58,521 nucleotides of DNA from Streptococcus saliviloxodontae (GTDB lineage: Bacteria > Bacillota > Bacilli > Lactobacillales > Streptococcaceae): the NCBI RefSeq assembly GCF_016908655.1, contig NZ_JAFBEI010000007.1, positions 1-58,521 of the forward strand, in the 5' to 3' direction. The notes beneath the pieces were generated by a model. That model was not told the DNA's origin. It was given only the letters and a program-made list of their open reading frames with translations, and made no database searches. The position numbers were made by a program, and so were the translations under genes. Of this stretch, positions 43,010 to 51,849 are shown piece after piece; the stretch's first letter is position 1; each line of letters opens with the position of its first letter.

Positions 43010-43867
43010 ATGACTTATTTAATCACAGGTGTCACTGGTCAATTGGGCTCAGCTATTTTGGAAAAAGTATCAGAAACCGTCGCTAAGGAAGATATTGCTG
43101 TCTTGGTACGTAGTCAAGAAAAAGGGCAGGCGTTTGCTCAAGCGGGTTATGAGGTACGTGTTGGGGATTTCTCTGACCAGGCGAAGTTGGTGGAAAATTT
43201 TAAAGGAATTGACCGCTTGATGTTTGTCTCATCTGCACCAGGTCAAGAAGTGACACGTGAACAACAGCACCGAAATGTCCTTGCAGCAGCTAAAGAAGCA
43301 GGTGTTTCAGCCCTTGTTTACACCAGTATTTCAAATGGTGATAAGTCAAGTGCCATCTTGGCACCAGACCATATCGTTACTGAAGCCTTGATTAAAGCAT
43401 CTGGTATCAGCTACAAGATTCTTCGTAACGACTGGTATATCGAAAATGAAGCAGATATCATCGCTTCTGCTCAAAAAGATGGTTTCTTCTATCATGCTGG
43501 TGGATCAGGAAAAGTTGGCTGGGCCCTTCGTCGTGAGTATGGCTATGCGGCAGCAAATGCCTTGACAGGGGACTTTGATAGCAATGCCGTATATGAACTG
43601 GCTGGAGACTTGCATACTTATGCTGATTTGGCAAAAGCGCTAAGCACAATCCTTGGAAAAGAAGTAGAAGCTCGTGGGATCAGCAGTCAAGAGTACCGTC
43701 AATCATTGGCTCAAGCAGGTTTGCCAGAGCCTGTTCAAGCGATTGTTGCAGGTATCCAAGATGATATTGCCAATCACCAGCTAGAAGTGTCTCACAGTGA
43801 CTTTGAGGCTCTTCTAGGTCACGCACCGCTTGATTTAGTGGAATCCTTAAAAGAAATCATCGGATAG
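43010..43867 (+). CDS. NmrA/SDR-type NAD(P)H:quinone oxidoreductase (QorB-like)
   Basis: A 285-residue atypical short-chain dehydrogenase. The nucleotide-binding motif GVTGQLGSAIL is at residues about 7-17, with VLVRSQEKGQ specifying the phosphate site and the family motifs RLMFVSSAPGQE and YKILRNDWYIENEADII. It resembles QorB-like quinone reductases. The physiological acceptor is unknown. AAGGAAACAACGAGG precedes the ATG. Its stop is followed directly by a 38-bp palindrome. Confidence 0.8.
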   Translation: MTYLITGVTGQLGSAILEKVSETVAKEDIAVLVRSQEKGQAFAQAGYEVRVGDFSDQAKLVENFKGIDRLMFVSSAPGQEVTREQQHRNVLAAAKEAGVSALVYTSISNGDKSSAILAPDHIVTEALIKASGISYKILRNDWYIENEADIIASAQKDGFFYHAGGSGKVGWALRREYGYAAANALTGDFDSNAVYELAGDLHTYADLAKALSTILGKEVEARGISSQEYRQSLAQAGLPEPVQAIVAGIQDDIANHQLEVSHSDFEALLGHAPLDLVESLKEIIG

Positions 43868-43917
43868 AAAAAAGAATTACGCAAACGTTTGCGTAATTCT
43901 TTTTTTTCTGCTAAACT
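43868..43917 (+). promoter_or_regulatory. 38-bp perfect palindrome: terminator and amylase operator/promoter
   Basis: Positions 43868-43905 are a perfect palindrome centred on ACGCAAAC/GTTTGCGT with A- and T-run ends, so it can terminate transcription from both sides. The core is a typical LacI/GalR-family operator, as used by MalR in streptococci. TTGCGT (43889-43894) in its right arm, a 17-bp spacer and TAAACT (43912-43917) form the amylase promoter, so a bound repressor would block the -35. Confidence 0.75.
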
Positions 43918-43958
43918 ATTGGTGTTAAAGGTTAAGATAAAAGATAAAGGATGGTACT

Positions 43959-45410
43959 ATGACAAACGAAACGCTCATGCAATATTTTGAATGGTACTTG
44001 CCAAACGATGGTAAGCACTGGACTCGTCTGGCAGACGATGCTAAAAGACTCGCTGATAAGGGGATCACCAAGGTTTGGATGCCACCAGCCTTCAAAGGGG
44101 TTTCTTCAGCAGATGTTGGCTATGGCATCTATGATCTTTTTGACTTGGGAGAATTTGATCAAAAAGGGACAGTGAGGACCAAGTACGGTACCAAAGAAGA
44201 CTACCTAGCCGCTATCGCTGAGCTCAAGAGGAACGGCATTATGCCTATGGCAGACGTGATTCTCAACCATAAGGCAGCAGCCGACCATAAGGAGACCTTC
44301 ACAGTTGTTGAGGTGGATCCAGAAGATCGTACGAAGATGGTTTCAGAGCCTTTTGATATTGAAGGTTGGACGGGATTTGATTTTCCTGGTCGCCATAATA
44401 CCTATAATGACTTCAAGTGGCACTGGTATCATTTTACTGGAACGGACTTTGATGCTAAGACTGGCAAGTCTGGGATTTATCAGATTCAGGGTGACAACAA
44501 GGGTTGGGCAGCTGCTGATTTGGTTGATGATGAAAATGGGAACTATGATTACCTAATGTATGCTGACCTTGATTTCAAACACCCAGAGGTTGTAAAAAAC
44601 ATCTATGACTGGGCTGATTGGTTTATTGAGACGACAGGTATTACAGGTTTTCGACTGGATGCGGTCAAGCATATTGATTCCTTCTTTATGCGTAATTTCA
44701 TCCGTGATATTCATGAGAAATACGGTGCTGATTTTTATGTCTTTGCTGAATTTTGGAATGATGATGAGGTCTCTAATGAAGATTATCTGGAAAAAACGGA
44801 TTTTATCTATGATTTGGTAGATGTCAAGCTCCACCATAATCTCTTTGAAGCCAGCCAAGATGACCAGTATGATTTAACAACCTTATTTGACGGAAGTCTC
44901 GCCAAGAACTATCCTGATTCAGCCGTAACTTTTGTTGACAACCACGATACACAACGTGGGCAGGCGCTAGAGTCAGCAGTAGCAGACTGGTTCAAGCCAG
45001 CAGCCTATGCCTTGATACTCCTTCGTCAAGAAGGCCTACCTTGCCTATTTTACGGAGATTACTACGGGGTTAAGGGGCGCTACGGTAATCCTAGCTTTCA
45101 AAAAGAGATGGATAGTCTTTTAGACTTGCGTCTGTTACATGCCTATGGCCCGCAAGAAGATTATCTGGATCAAGCTGACTGCATCGGTTGGACGCGCTTG
45201 GGCAGTGAGGAGCATCAGACAGCCTTAGCAGTTCTTTTGACGAATGGCACAGCCACAGAGAAGACCATGTATGTTGGTCAAGACTGGTCTGGGACAAGCT
45301 TTATAAATGCTCTCAATCCAGAAGAAGATCCAGTTGTCATTGATGAGACAGGCTACGGACGTTTCACTGTAGCGAGCAAGTCAGTGAGTGCATGGATTCC
45401 TAAAGAATAA
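43959..45410 (+). CDS. amyA: Cytoplasmic alpha-amylase (GH13)
   Basis: A 483-residue GH13 amylase without a signal peptide, so it acts on imported maltodextrins or stored glucan. Catalytic regions are visible: MPMADVILNHK, GFRLDAVKHI (nucleophile Asp), DFYVFAEFWND (acid/base Glu) and VTFVDNHDTQRG. It resembles the AmyA/maltohexaosidase subgroup. AAAGGATGG lies before the ATG. The promoter carries a MalR/CcpA-type palindrome, consistent with control by maltodextrin supply. Confidence 0.92.
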   Translation: MTNETLMQYFEWYLPNDGKHWTRLADDAKRLADKGITKVWMPPAFKGVSSADVGYGIYDLFDLGEFDQKGTVRTKYGTKEDYLAAIAELKRNGIMPMADVILNHKAAADHKETFTVVEVDPEDRTKMVSEPFDIEGWTGFDFPGRHNTYNDFKWHWYHFTGTDFDAKTGKSGIYQIQGDNKGWAAADLVDDENGNYDYLMYADLDFKHPEVVKNIYDWADWFIETTGITGFRLDAVKHIDSFFMRNFIRDIHEKYGADFYVFAEFWNDDEVSNEDYLEKTDFIYDLVDVKLHHNLFEASQDDQYDLTTLFDGSLAKNYPDSAVTFVDNHDTQRGQALESAVADWFKPAAYALILLRQEGLPCLFYGDYYGVKGRYGNPSFQKEMDSLLDLRLLHAYGPQEDYLDQADCIGWTRLGSEEHQTALAVLLTNGTATEKTMYVGQDWSGTSFINALNPEEDPVVIDETGYGRFTVASKSVSAWIPKE

Positions 45411-45445
45411 AAAAGTAAGCTGAGTTTGAACTCAGCTTACTTTTT
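45409..45445. terminator. Bidirectional terminator between amyA and the amino-acid importer
   Basis: AAAAGTAAGCTGAG (45411-45424) pairs with CTCAGCTTACTTTT (45431-45444) with a 6-nt loop; runs of A and T flank both sides. It overlaps both stop codons. Confidence 0.92.
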
Positions 45446-46094
45446 ATTCTGCAGCTTGTTCCCAGCTCTTAGCCAAGTGGCGTGAGTAGCTTGAGATAGC
45501 AAAGTTGATGATGAAATAGATAAGAGCAATCAATCCATACAAGGTGAAAACTTGAGTAGGTTCAAAATATTTACCCATAAGGATTTGACTCTTCCCAAAG
45601 AGTTCTTGAAGTGCGATAACAGAGTAAAGGAAAGAGGTATCCTTGATAACTGTAACGAACTGTGAAATGATGGCTGGTAACATTTTACGAATGGCCTGAG
45701 GGAAGATGATATAGCGGAAAATTTGAACCTGAGTGAAACCTTGAGAGAGACCAGCTTCGGTTTGACCTTGATCGATACCATTAAGACCGCCACGGATAAT
45801 CTCTGCGAGAGCAGCTGTTGTGAAGATGGTAAAGGATGTGATACCTGCTGGCGTTGATTTCATTTGGAAGACCAAAAAGACGATGAAGATCCAAAGCAAG
45901 TTTGGAACGTTGCGGACAAACTCAATGTAAATACTTGCTATTAAACGTAGAATTGGATTCTTACCATTACGCATAACACCAAGAATAGTTCCGAAAATCG
46001 TTGATAAGACGATAACGATAAAGGAAATATAAAGGGTTGCCCAAAGACCTTTCAATAGAAAGATCAGATTTGCTGCTGTAAAAATATCAGACAT
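45444..46094 (-). CDS. Polar amino-acid ABC transporter permease
   Basis: A 216-residue HisM-type permease with about five membrane helices and the coupling motif EAGLSQGFTQVQIFRYIIFPQAIRKMLPA. It lies 15 bp after the other permease gene and is the last gene of a four-gene operon (ATPase, binding protein, permease, permease). Family members import glutamine, glutamate or aspartate. The ribosome site AAGGAA precedes the start. Confidence 0.88.
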   Translation of the reverse strand: MSDIFTAANLIFLLKGLWATLYISFIVIVLSTIFGTILGVMRNGKNPILRLIASIYIEFVRNVPNLLWIFIVFLVFQMKSTPAGITSFTIFTTAALAEIIRGGLNGIDQGQTEAGLSQGFTQVQIFRYIIFPQAIRKMLPAIISQFVTVIKDTSFLYSVIALQELFGKSQILMGKYFEPTQVFTLYGLIALIYFIINFAISSYSRHLAKSWEQAAE

Positions 46095-46109
46095 GGGTAA
46101 ATTCCTTTC

Positions 46110-46820
46110 TTAGAGTTTATAAGCGTTTTTGTTAGCTTCTTCTTGGCGACGTGCCCATGATGCTAGTGGGAAGCACATGATGAAGTAGAGCACTGCAGCA
46201 CCGAAGAAGGCTGGGATATAGTTTGTGGTATCATAAGCCCAAGCCTTGGCAGTGAACATAATATCAGCACCAGAGATAATAGCTACCGTTGAGGTATTTT
46301 TGATCAAGCTCACGACTTGATTGGTCATTGGTGGTAAGATCGTACGAATAGCCTGTGGCAAAATAATCATGCTCATGGTCTGGCTATAAGTGAAGCCTTG
46401 AGAAAGTGCAGCCTCTGTTTGCCCTTTCGGAACAGCCTCGATACCAGAGCGAATAACCTCTGCAATGTAGGCACCATGGTAAAAGCCAACACAGATAACA
46501 GCTGTGAAGAAGGTTGAGATCATGATAGCACCGTTAGAGATAATGGCTAATCCGTAAAAGACGAAAACGAATTGAACCAAAAGCGGTGTATTTTGGAAAA
46601 GCTCAACATAGCAGCGTGAAATAATTTGCAGTAGTTTGTTTTTTGATGATGCCATAGCTGCAAAAACGACTCCCAAAATCAAAGAGAGAATCAATGCACC
46701 GATGGACATTCCAAGTGTATAAGCAAAGCCCTTTGCAAATTCACCAAAGTTGGCAAAGAAGTCAGCCCAACGGCTGAGAGCGTAAGGACTTACGGTTTCG
46801 GTTGTTGCTAAAACAAACAT
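46110..46820 (-). CDS. Polar amino-acid ABC transporter permease
   Basis: A 236-residue HisM/GlnP-type permease with the coupling motif EAALSQGFTYSQTMSMIILPQAIRTILPP and about five to six hydrophobic segments. It is paired with the permease at 45444 and follows the binding protein gene at 19 bp. The two-permease arrangement is typical for glutamate/aspartate systems (gluABCD, bztABCD). Confidence 0.88.
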   Translation of the reverse strand: MFVLATTETVSPYALSRWADFFANFGEFAKGFAYTLGMSIGALILSLILGVVFAAMASSKNKLLQIISRCYVELFQNTPLLVQFVFVFYGLAIISNGAIMISTFFTAVICVGFYHGAYIAEVIRSGIEAVPKGQTEAALSQGFTYSQTMSMIILPQAIRTILPPMTNQVVSLIKNTSTVAIISGADIMFTAKAWAYDTTNYIPAFFGAAVLYFIMCFPLASWARRQEEANKNAYKL

Positions 46821-46839
46821 ATCAATCTCCTTTTGTCCC

Positions 46840-47664
46840 TTAGTTAGTCTGTGATGTAGCTGGTTTTAAATCATACTTGCTGTAGATTTTTTGCAATGAA
46901 CCATCTGATTTCCATTGAGCCAGTTGCTCGTTAATATAGGCAGTGAGCTCAGTGTTAGATTTTTTAGTAGCAATACCGTATTCTTGTGTATTAAAACCTT
47001 CATCTAGAATCTCAGTTTTGTTGCTGACATATCCTGATAAGATAGATTTGTCAACAGAGAAGGCATCAATACGTTTAGCGTAAAGTGATACGGCTAGCTC
47101 AGGGTATGAACCGAGTTGGACATAGTTGAAGGTTAGCTTGTGAGCACTAGCGTATTCTTCTAAAGCCCCTTTAGTTGATGACCCTTGGGCGATACCAACT
47201 GTTTGATTGTTCAAATCTGAAATCTTAGAGATTTGACTTGATTTGTTAACTAAGAAACCAATTTCATCTGTATAGTAAGGGTCAGAGAAAGAGTAGTTTT
47301 TTTGACGTTCAGGGGTGATGGTATAAGTCGCGATGATAACATCTAACTGGCCGTTATCGATCAATGCTTCACGTGTTTGAGCGGTAACAGCTGTAAATTC
47401 GACCTTGACACCGAGTGACTTAGCCAATTTTTTGGCAACGTCAATTTCCATACCTTCGTAGTTATTTGTTTCGGCATTGTAATAACCAAAGTTTGGAACG
47501 TCCTGTTTGACACCAACTTTTAGAACACCAGCTTTTTGAATAGCTTTAACTTGTGCAGAAGTTGTTAGACTATCATCAGCCTTTACCTTAGAGCTTAGCC
47601 CTAAACCAATAAAAAGGAGAGTGATAGTGACCACAAGGGTCAAAAAATGTTGCAATTGTTTCAT
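46840..47664 (-). CDS. Polar amino-acid ABC transporter substrate-binding protein
   Basis: A 274-residue type 3 solute-binding protein (GVLKVGVKQDVPNFGYYNAETNNYEGMEIDVAKKLAK...). The N-terminus has a cleavable signal peptide (likely VKA-DD at about 29-30) without a lipobox cysteine, so the mature protein may be released or held only by the transporter. The ligand is probably glutamate, aspartate or glutamine by family and gene order. It starts 16 bp after the ATPase stop. Confidence 0.87.
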   Translation of the reverse strand: MKQLQHFLTLVVTITLLFIGLGLSSKVKADDSLTTSAQVKAIQKAGVLKVGVKQDVPNFGYYNAETNNYEGMEIDVAKKLAKSLGVKVEFTAVTAQTREALIDNGQLDVIIATYTITPERQKNYSFSDPYYTDEIGFLVNKSSQISKISDLNNQTVGIAQGSSTKGALEEYASAHKLTFNYVQLGSYPELAVSLYAKRIDAFSVDKSILSGYVSNKTEILDEGFNTQEYGIATKKSNTELTAYINEQLAQWKSDGSLQKIYSKYDLKPATSQTN

Positions 47665-47679
47665 AGCAGGCCTCCTAGC

Positions 47680-48453
47680 TTAGTGTTTTTTCTTTGTTTC
47701 AACACGTTCGCTGGTGTGGTTGATGATCTTACTCAAGAATTGTTGAGCACGAGGTTCAGTTGGATTATCAAAGAAACCGTGAACATCAGTTGTATCCACC
47801 AAGATTTGACCTTCAGCCATGAAGATGATGCGGTCAGCGACTTCACGCGCAAAGCCCATCTCGTGAGTAACGACGACCATGTTCATTCCTTCTGCCGCTA
47901 GGTTCTGCATAACGGCAAGAACATCTCCAATAGTTTCAGGATCAAGGGCAGATGTTGGTTCGTCAAAGAGTAGAAGTTCTGGCTTCATAGCGAGTCCGCG
48001 AGCGATAGCGACACGCTGTTTTTGTCCCCCAGAAAGCATTCCAGGATAAGAATCTTTACGATCCCACATATTAACGTAAGTCAAGTATTTCTCAGCGATA
48101 GCAGCCGCTTCTTTTGGATCCATTCCTAGAACCTTGATAGGTGCCATTGTGACATTTTCAAATACTGTTTTATGAGGATAGAGGTTGAAGTGTTGGAAAA
48201 CCATTCCGACTTCTTTACGAAGTTCAACAAGCTCTTTGGCAGAAGCATTGACGATTTCGTGTCCATTCACAACCAAGCTACCAGTTTCGATAGATTCAAG
48301 TGCATTCATTGTTCGGATAAGAGTTGATTTACCTGAACCAGAAGGACCAAGAAGAACCACAACTTGTCCTTTTTCAATCTCTAGATTAATGTTACGAAGT
48401 GCATGATAGTCTCCATAGTATTTTTCTACATTTTTATATTCAATAAGTGCCAT
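47680..48453 (-). CDS. Polar amino-acid ABC transporter ATP-binding protein
   Basis: A 257-residue GlnQ-type ATPase with Walker A GPSGSGKST, signature MLSGGQKQRVAIARGL, Walker B LLLFDEPTSALDP and H-loop VTHEMGFA. It is the first gene of the operon. GGAGG precedes the ATG. The promoter at 48515-48543 with a CodY-like box suggests repression when branched-chain amino acids are plentiful. Confidence 0.92.
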   Translation of the reverse strand: MALIEYKNVEKYYGDYHALRNINLEIEKGQVVVLLGPSGSGKSTLIRTMNALESIETGSLVVNGHEIVNASAKELVELRKEVGMVFQHFNLYPHKTVFENVTMAPIKVLGMDPKEAAAIAEKYLTYVNMWDRKDSYPGMLSGGQKQRVAIARGLAMKPELLLFDEPTSALDPETIGDVLAVMQNLAAEGMNMVVVTHEMGFAREVADRIIFMAEGQILVDTTDVHGFFDNPTEPRAQQFLSKIINHTSERVETKKKH

Positions 48454-48514
48454 GATGACCTCCTAAAAACTAATACTTACCAAAATGTAAGTTTTTCTAA
48501 CATGAATAAATAGT

Positions 48515-48561
48515 ATCATATCATAAATAAATATGACTGTCAAATAAATTGTCAGAAAATT
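48515..48561 (-). promoter_or_regulatory. Promoter of the amino-acid importer with CodY-like box
   Basis: On the minus strand, TTGACA (48543-48538), exactly 17 bp, TATGAT (48520-48515). AATTGTCAGAAAATT at 48547-48561 matches the CodY consensus AATTTTCWGAAAATT in 14 of 15 positions and lies just upstream of the -35. Confidence 0.7.
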
Positions 48562-48663
48562 CAGTTTCTAATGTTACGGCATTGATACAGACTTGTCATT
48601 TTAAAAATAGGTTTAATTTTGATATAATTGTAACAAATAGAAAATTTTGAATAGGTATAAAAT

Positions 48664-49374
48664 ATGAAAAAAATATTAGTTGTTGATGATGAGAAACCCA
48701 TCTCAGATATTATTAAGTTCAATTTGACCAAGGAGGGTTACGATGTTGTCACCTCTTTTGATGGCCGTGATGCCCTAGAGCAGTTTGAAGCTGAAAAGCC
48801 TGATTTGGTGATTCTTGATTTGATGTTGCCGGAGTTAGATGGTTTAGAAGTGGCTAAAGAGATTCGTAAAACTAGCCACGCACCTATTATCATGTTGTCT
48901 GCAAAGGATAGCGAGTTTGATAAGGTTATCGGACTTGAAATCGGAGCAGATGACTACGTCACAAAACCATTTTCAAATCGTGAGCTTCTTGCTCGTATCA
49001 AGGCGCATCTACGTCGTACAGAAAATATCGAGACTGCTGTGGCAGAAGAGTCACAACAGGCTGGCTCATCTGAATTGACGATTGGGAATCTCCAGATTAT
49101 TCCAGACGCCTTTGTGGCTAAAAAACATGGAGAAGAGGTAGAGTTGACCCATCGTGAGTTTGAGCTTCTTCATCACCTCGCTCTTCACATGGGACAGGTC
49201 ATGACACGTGAACACTTACTAGAAACGGTTTGGGGTTATGACTATTTTGGTGATGTTCGAACAGTCGACGTTACTATTCGACGCTTGCGTGAAAAAATTG
49301 AAGATACTCCTAGTCGTCCTGAGTACATCTTGACCCGTCGAGGAGTTGGTTACTATATGAAATCTTATGACTAA
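48664..49374 (+). CDS. vicR: Response regulator VicR (WalR)
   Basis: A 236-residue OmpR-family regulator with receiver domain ([40 protein letters not shown]) and winged helix ([25 protein letters not shown]). The sequence and order vicR-vicK-vicX identify the essential cell-wall homeostasis system controlling hydrolase and PcsB-type genes. TATAAT at 48623-48628 is the probable -10. It overlaps vicK by 8 bp. Confidence 0.96.
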   Translation: MKKILVVDDEKPISDIIKFNLTKEGYDVVTSFDGRDALEQFEAEKPDLVILDLMLPELDGLEVAKEIRKTSHAPIIMLSAKDSEFDKVIGLEIGADDYVTKPFSNRELLARIKAHLRRTENIETAVAEESQQAGSSELTIGNLQIIPDAFVAKKHGEEVELTHREFELLHHLALHMGQVMTREHLLETVWGYDYFGDVRTVDVTIRRLREKIEDTPSRPEYILTRRGVGYYMKSYD

Positions 49375-50704
49375 TCTTTTTATTTCTACCAACCTTCTGG
49401 TTGGTATCTTACTTTTATGTTTGGTTGTTATCTTCCTTATCTTAATTGTCCGTGATTATTTGACGAGTTATCATATCAGAACCTTAAATAAACAGGTTAA
49501 ATCGCTGATGGCAGGAGATTACACGGAGACGACAGGTGTCAAGGGTTCCGCAGAGTTGATCGAGCTTGCGAGTAGTTTAAATGACCTGTCAGAAGTTTTT
49601 CGATTGACCCATGAAAATTTAGAGCAAGAAAAAAACCGCTTATCAGGGATTCTTTCTTACATGAGCGATGGGGTTTTGGCAACAGACCGTCGTGGAAATA
49701 TCATTATGATGAATGCCATGGCTCAAAGCCAGCTTAACCTTAGTCATGACGATGCCTTGTCTATCAATGTTATGTCTCTCTTGGAAGAGACTTCTTATAC
49801 GTATTACGACCTCTTGACGAAGACACCAGAGATTAGCTTGAATCGTGTCAATGAGTATGGCGAGATGATTAGTCTTAGGGTCAATTTTGCCCTTATTAAG
49901 CGTGAGAGTGGTTTTATTTCAGGATTGGTAGCCGTCCTTCATGACACGACGGAACAAGAAAAAGAAGAACGAGAGCGTCGTCTCTTTGTTTCTAATGTCA
50001 GCCATGAGTTACGAACGCCTCTAACATCTGTTAAATCTTATCTGGAAGCATTAGATGAGGGAGCGCTTAAAGAGGATATTGCTCCTAACTTTATCAAGGT
50101 GTCTCTAGATGAAACCAATCGTATGATGCGGATGATTACGGATCTTCTGGCCCTGTCACGTATCGACAATGCGACCAGTCATTTGGATGTTGAGTTGACC
50201 AATTTTACGGCCTTTATCACCTTTATTCTTAATCGTTTTGATCATATCAAGTCGCAGAGCGAAGCGGCTGGTAAGACCTATGAGATTATTCGAGAATATC
50301 CTGTCGTGCCTATCTGGATAGAGATTGATAACGATAAGATGACTCAGGTTATTGATAATATTATCAATAATGCCATCAAATATTCTCCAGACGGTGGTAA
50401 GATTACAGTGAGTGTAAGAACGACCGATAGTCAGCTTATCATTGCGATTTCAGATGAGGGCCTAGGTATTCCTAAGAAAGACCTGCCTTTGATTTTTGAT
50501 CGTTTTTACCGTGTGGATAAAGCTCGTAGTCGTGCCCAAGGTGGTACAGGTCTGGGCTTAGCTATTGCAAAAGAAATCATCAAACAGCACAAAGGCTTTA
50601 TCTGGGCAAAGAGCGACTATGGCAAAGGCTCGACCTTCACCATTGTTTTACCGTATGAAAAAGACTTGCTTGAAGAAGATGAATGGGAAGAAGGAGATGA
50701 CTAA
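49367..50704 (+). CDS. vicK: Sensor histidine kinase VicK (WalK)
   Basis: A 445-residue kinase with one membrane helix (about 8-28), HAMP (about 30-85), PAS (about 95-195) and HisKA with [13 protein letters not shown]. The HATPase domain carries [22 protein letters not shown] and [12 protein letters not shown]. Like other streptococcal VicK proteins it has almost no extracellular domain. It is part of the vicRKX operon, overlapping vicR and abutting vicX. Confidence 0.95.
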   Translation: MTNLFISTNLLVGILLLCLVVIFLILIVRDYLTSYHIRTLNKQVKSLMAGDYTETTGVKGSAELIELASSLNDLSEVFRLTHENLEQEKNRLSGILSYMSDGVLATDRRGNIIMMNAMAQSQLNLSHDDALSINVMSLLEETSYTYYDLLTKTPEISLNRVNEYGEMISLRVNFALIKRESGFISGLVAVLHDTTEQEKEERERRLFVSNVSHELRTPLTSVKSYLEALDEGALKEDIAPNFIKVSLDETNRMMRMITDLLALSRIDNATSHLDVELTNFTAFITFILNRFDHIKSQSEAAGKTYEIIREYPVVPIWIEIDNDKMTQVIDNIINNAIKYSPDGGKITVSVRTTDSQLIIAISDEGLGIPKKDLPLIFDRFYRVDKARSRAQGGTGLGLAIAKEIIKQHKGFIWAKSDYGKGSTFTIVLPYEKDLLEEDEWEEGDD

Positions 50705-51514
50705 GTGACAGAGACAGGCTTTAAGTACAGCATTTTAGCATCAGGTTCGACAGGTAATTCCTTTTACCTAGAAACGCCTGAGAAGAAAATTTTGATTGAT
50801 GCAGGATTGACAGGAAAGAAAATCACCAGTCTCTTGGCTGAAATTGATCGTGATCCAGAAGACCTTGATGCAATTTTAGTGACTCATGAACATGTCGATC
50901 ACATCAAAGGTGTTGGTGTTTTGGCAAGAAAATACAATCTAGATGTTTATGCCAATGAAAATACCTGGAAAATCATGGATGACAAGAACATGTTAGGAAA
51001 GCTAGACTATGCTCAAAAGCATGTGTTTGAACGTGGGAAAATGTTGACGTTTGGTGATATCGATATTGAGAGTTTTGGTGTTAGCCATGATGCAGTAGAT
51101 CCTCAATTTTACCGATTTATGAAGGATGGCAAATCCTTTGTGATGTTGACGGATACAGGCTATGTCAGTGACCGTATGGCTGGAATGATTGAAAATGCAG
51201 ATGGTTATTTGATTGAGTCCAATCATGATATCGAAATTCTACGAGCGGGATCCTATCCATGGAAAACCAAGCAACGGATTTTATCAGATAAGGGGCATTT
51301 GTGTAACGAAGACGGTGCAGGTGCGATGATTCGTACGATTGGTCATAAAACCAAGCGAATTTACCTGGGGCATTTGAGTAAGGAAAATAACATCAAAGAA
51401 TTGGCTCATATGACCATGGAAAACCAGCTGATGCAAGCTGACTTTGGTGTCGGAACAGATTTTAAAGTTTATGATACCTCGCCAGATACAGCAACGCCAT
51501 TAACCCGCATATAA
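50705..51514 (+). CDS. vicX: VicX, metallo-beta-lactamase fold protein
   Basis: A 269-residue YycJ/WalJ-type metallo-hydrolase with the metal motif THEHVDHIKG and downstream metal residues DTGYVSDRM and YLGHLSKENN. It follows vicK without a gap. It is a predicted nuclease or hydrolase affecting cell-wall and DNA maintenance; its exact substrate is not settled. The start is GTG at 50705. A terminator follows at 51521. Confidence 0.93.
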   Translation: MTETGFKYSILASGSTGNSFYLETPEKKILIDAGLTGKKITSLLAEIDRDPEDLDAILVTHEHVDHIKGVGVLARKYNLDVYANENTWKIMDDKNMLGKLDYAQKHVFERGKMLTFGDIDIESFGVSHDAVDPQFYRFMKDGKSFVMLTDTGYVSDRMAGMIENADGYLIESNHDIEILRAGSYPWKTKQRILSDKGHLCNEDGAGAMIRTIGHKTKRIYLGHLSKENNIKELAHMTMENQLMQADFGVGTDFKVYDTSPDTATPLTRI

Positions 51515-51520
51515 GAAAGT

Positions 51521-51569
51521 GAGATAAGGACCTTGCCTGATTGGTTTAGGGCTATCTTATCTCTTTTTT
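51521..51569 (+). terminator. Terminator after vicX
   Basis: GAGATAAG (51521-51528) pairs with CTTATCTC (51556-51563) around a folded loop, followed by a T6 run. Confidence 0.7.
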
Positions 51570-51593
51570 AATTGCAAAATTGTTGAAAAATTG

Positions 51594-51769
51594 CACGACA
51601 AACGCATGAAAGATTTTTAGAGTGAAAATAAAGCTTTCTGCAATTCAAAGTTCAGGTATTTCAAAAAAATCTAAAATGCTTTGAACGTCTTACTATAGGA
51701 ATAACAGTAAAAGTATCTATTTTAAACTGTACTATAATTCGGAAATAACTGTTTCATGCGTTTGTCGTG
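51594..51769. mobile_element. MITE-like element, 176 bp, with 18-bp terminal inverted repeats
   Basis: Terminal inverted repeats CACGACAAACGCATGAAA (51594-51611) and its exact complement (51752-51769) are flanked immediately by a 9-bp direct repeat GAAAAATTG (51585-51593 and 51770-51778), as expected for a target-site duplication. The interior is AT-rich, non-coding, with a smaller TTCAAAG/CTTTGAA repeat. No transposase is encoded, so it would need a helper IS. It occupies most of the 335-bp gap before sufB. Confidence 0.75.
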
Positions 51770-51849
51770 GAAAAATTGCGACTTTTTAGGACCTTACTGG
51801 TGTTTTATGCTACAATGGTAGTAGTCATTGTCAAAGAAAAAGGAGAATC

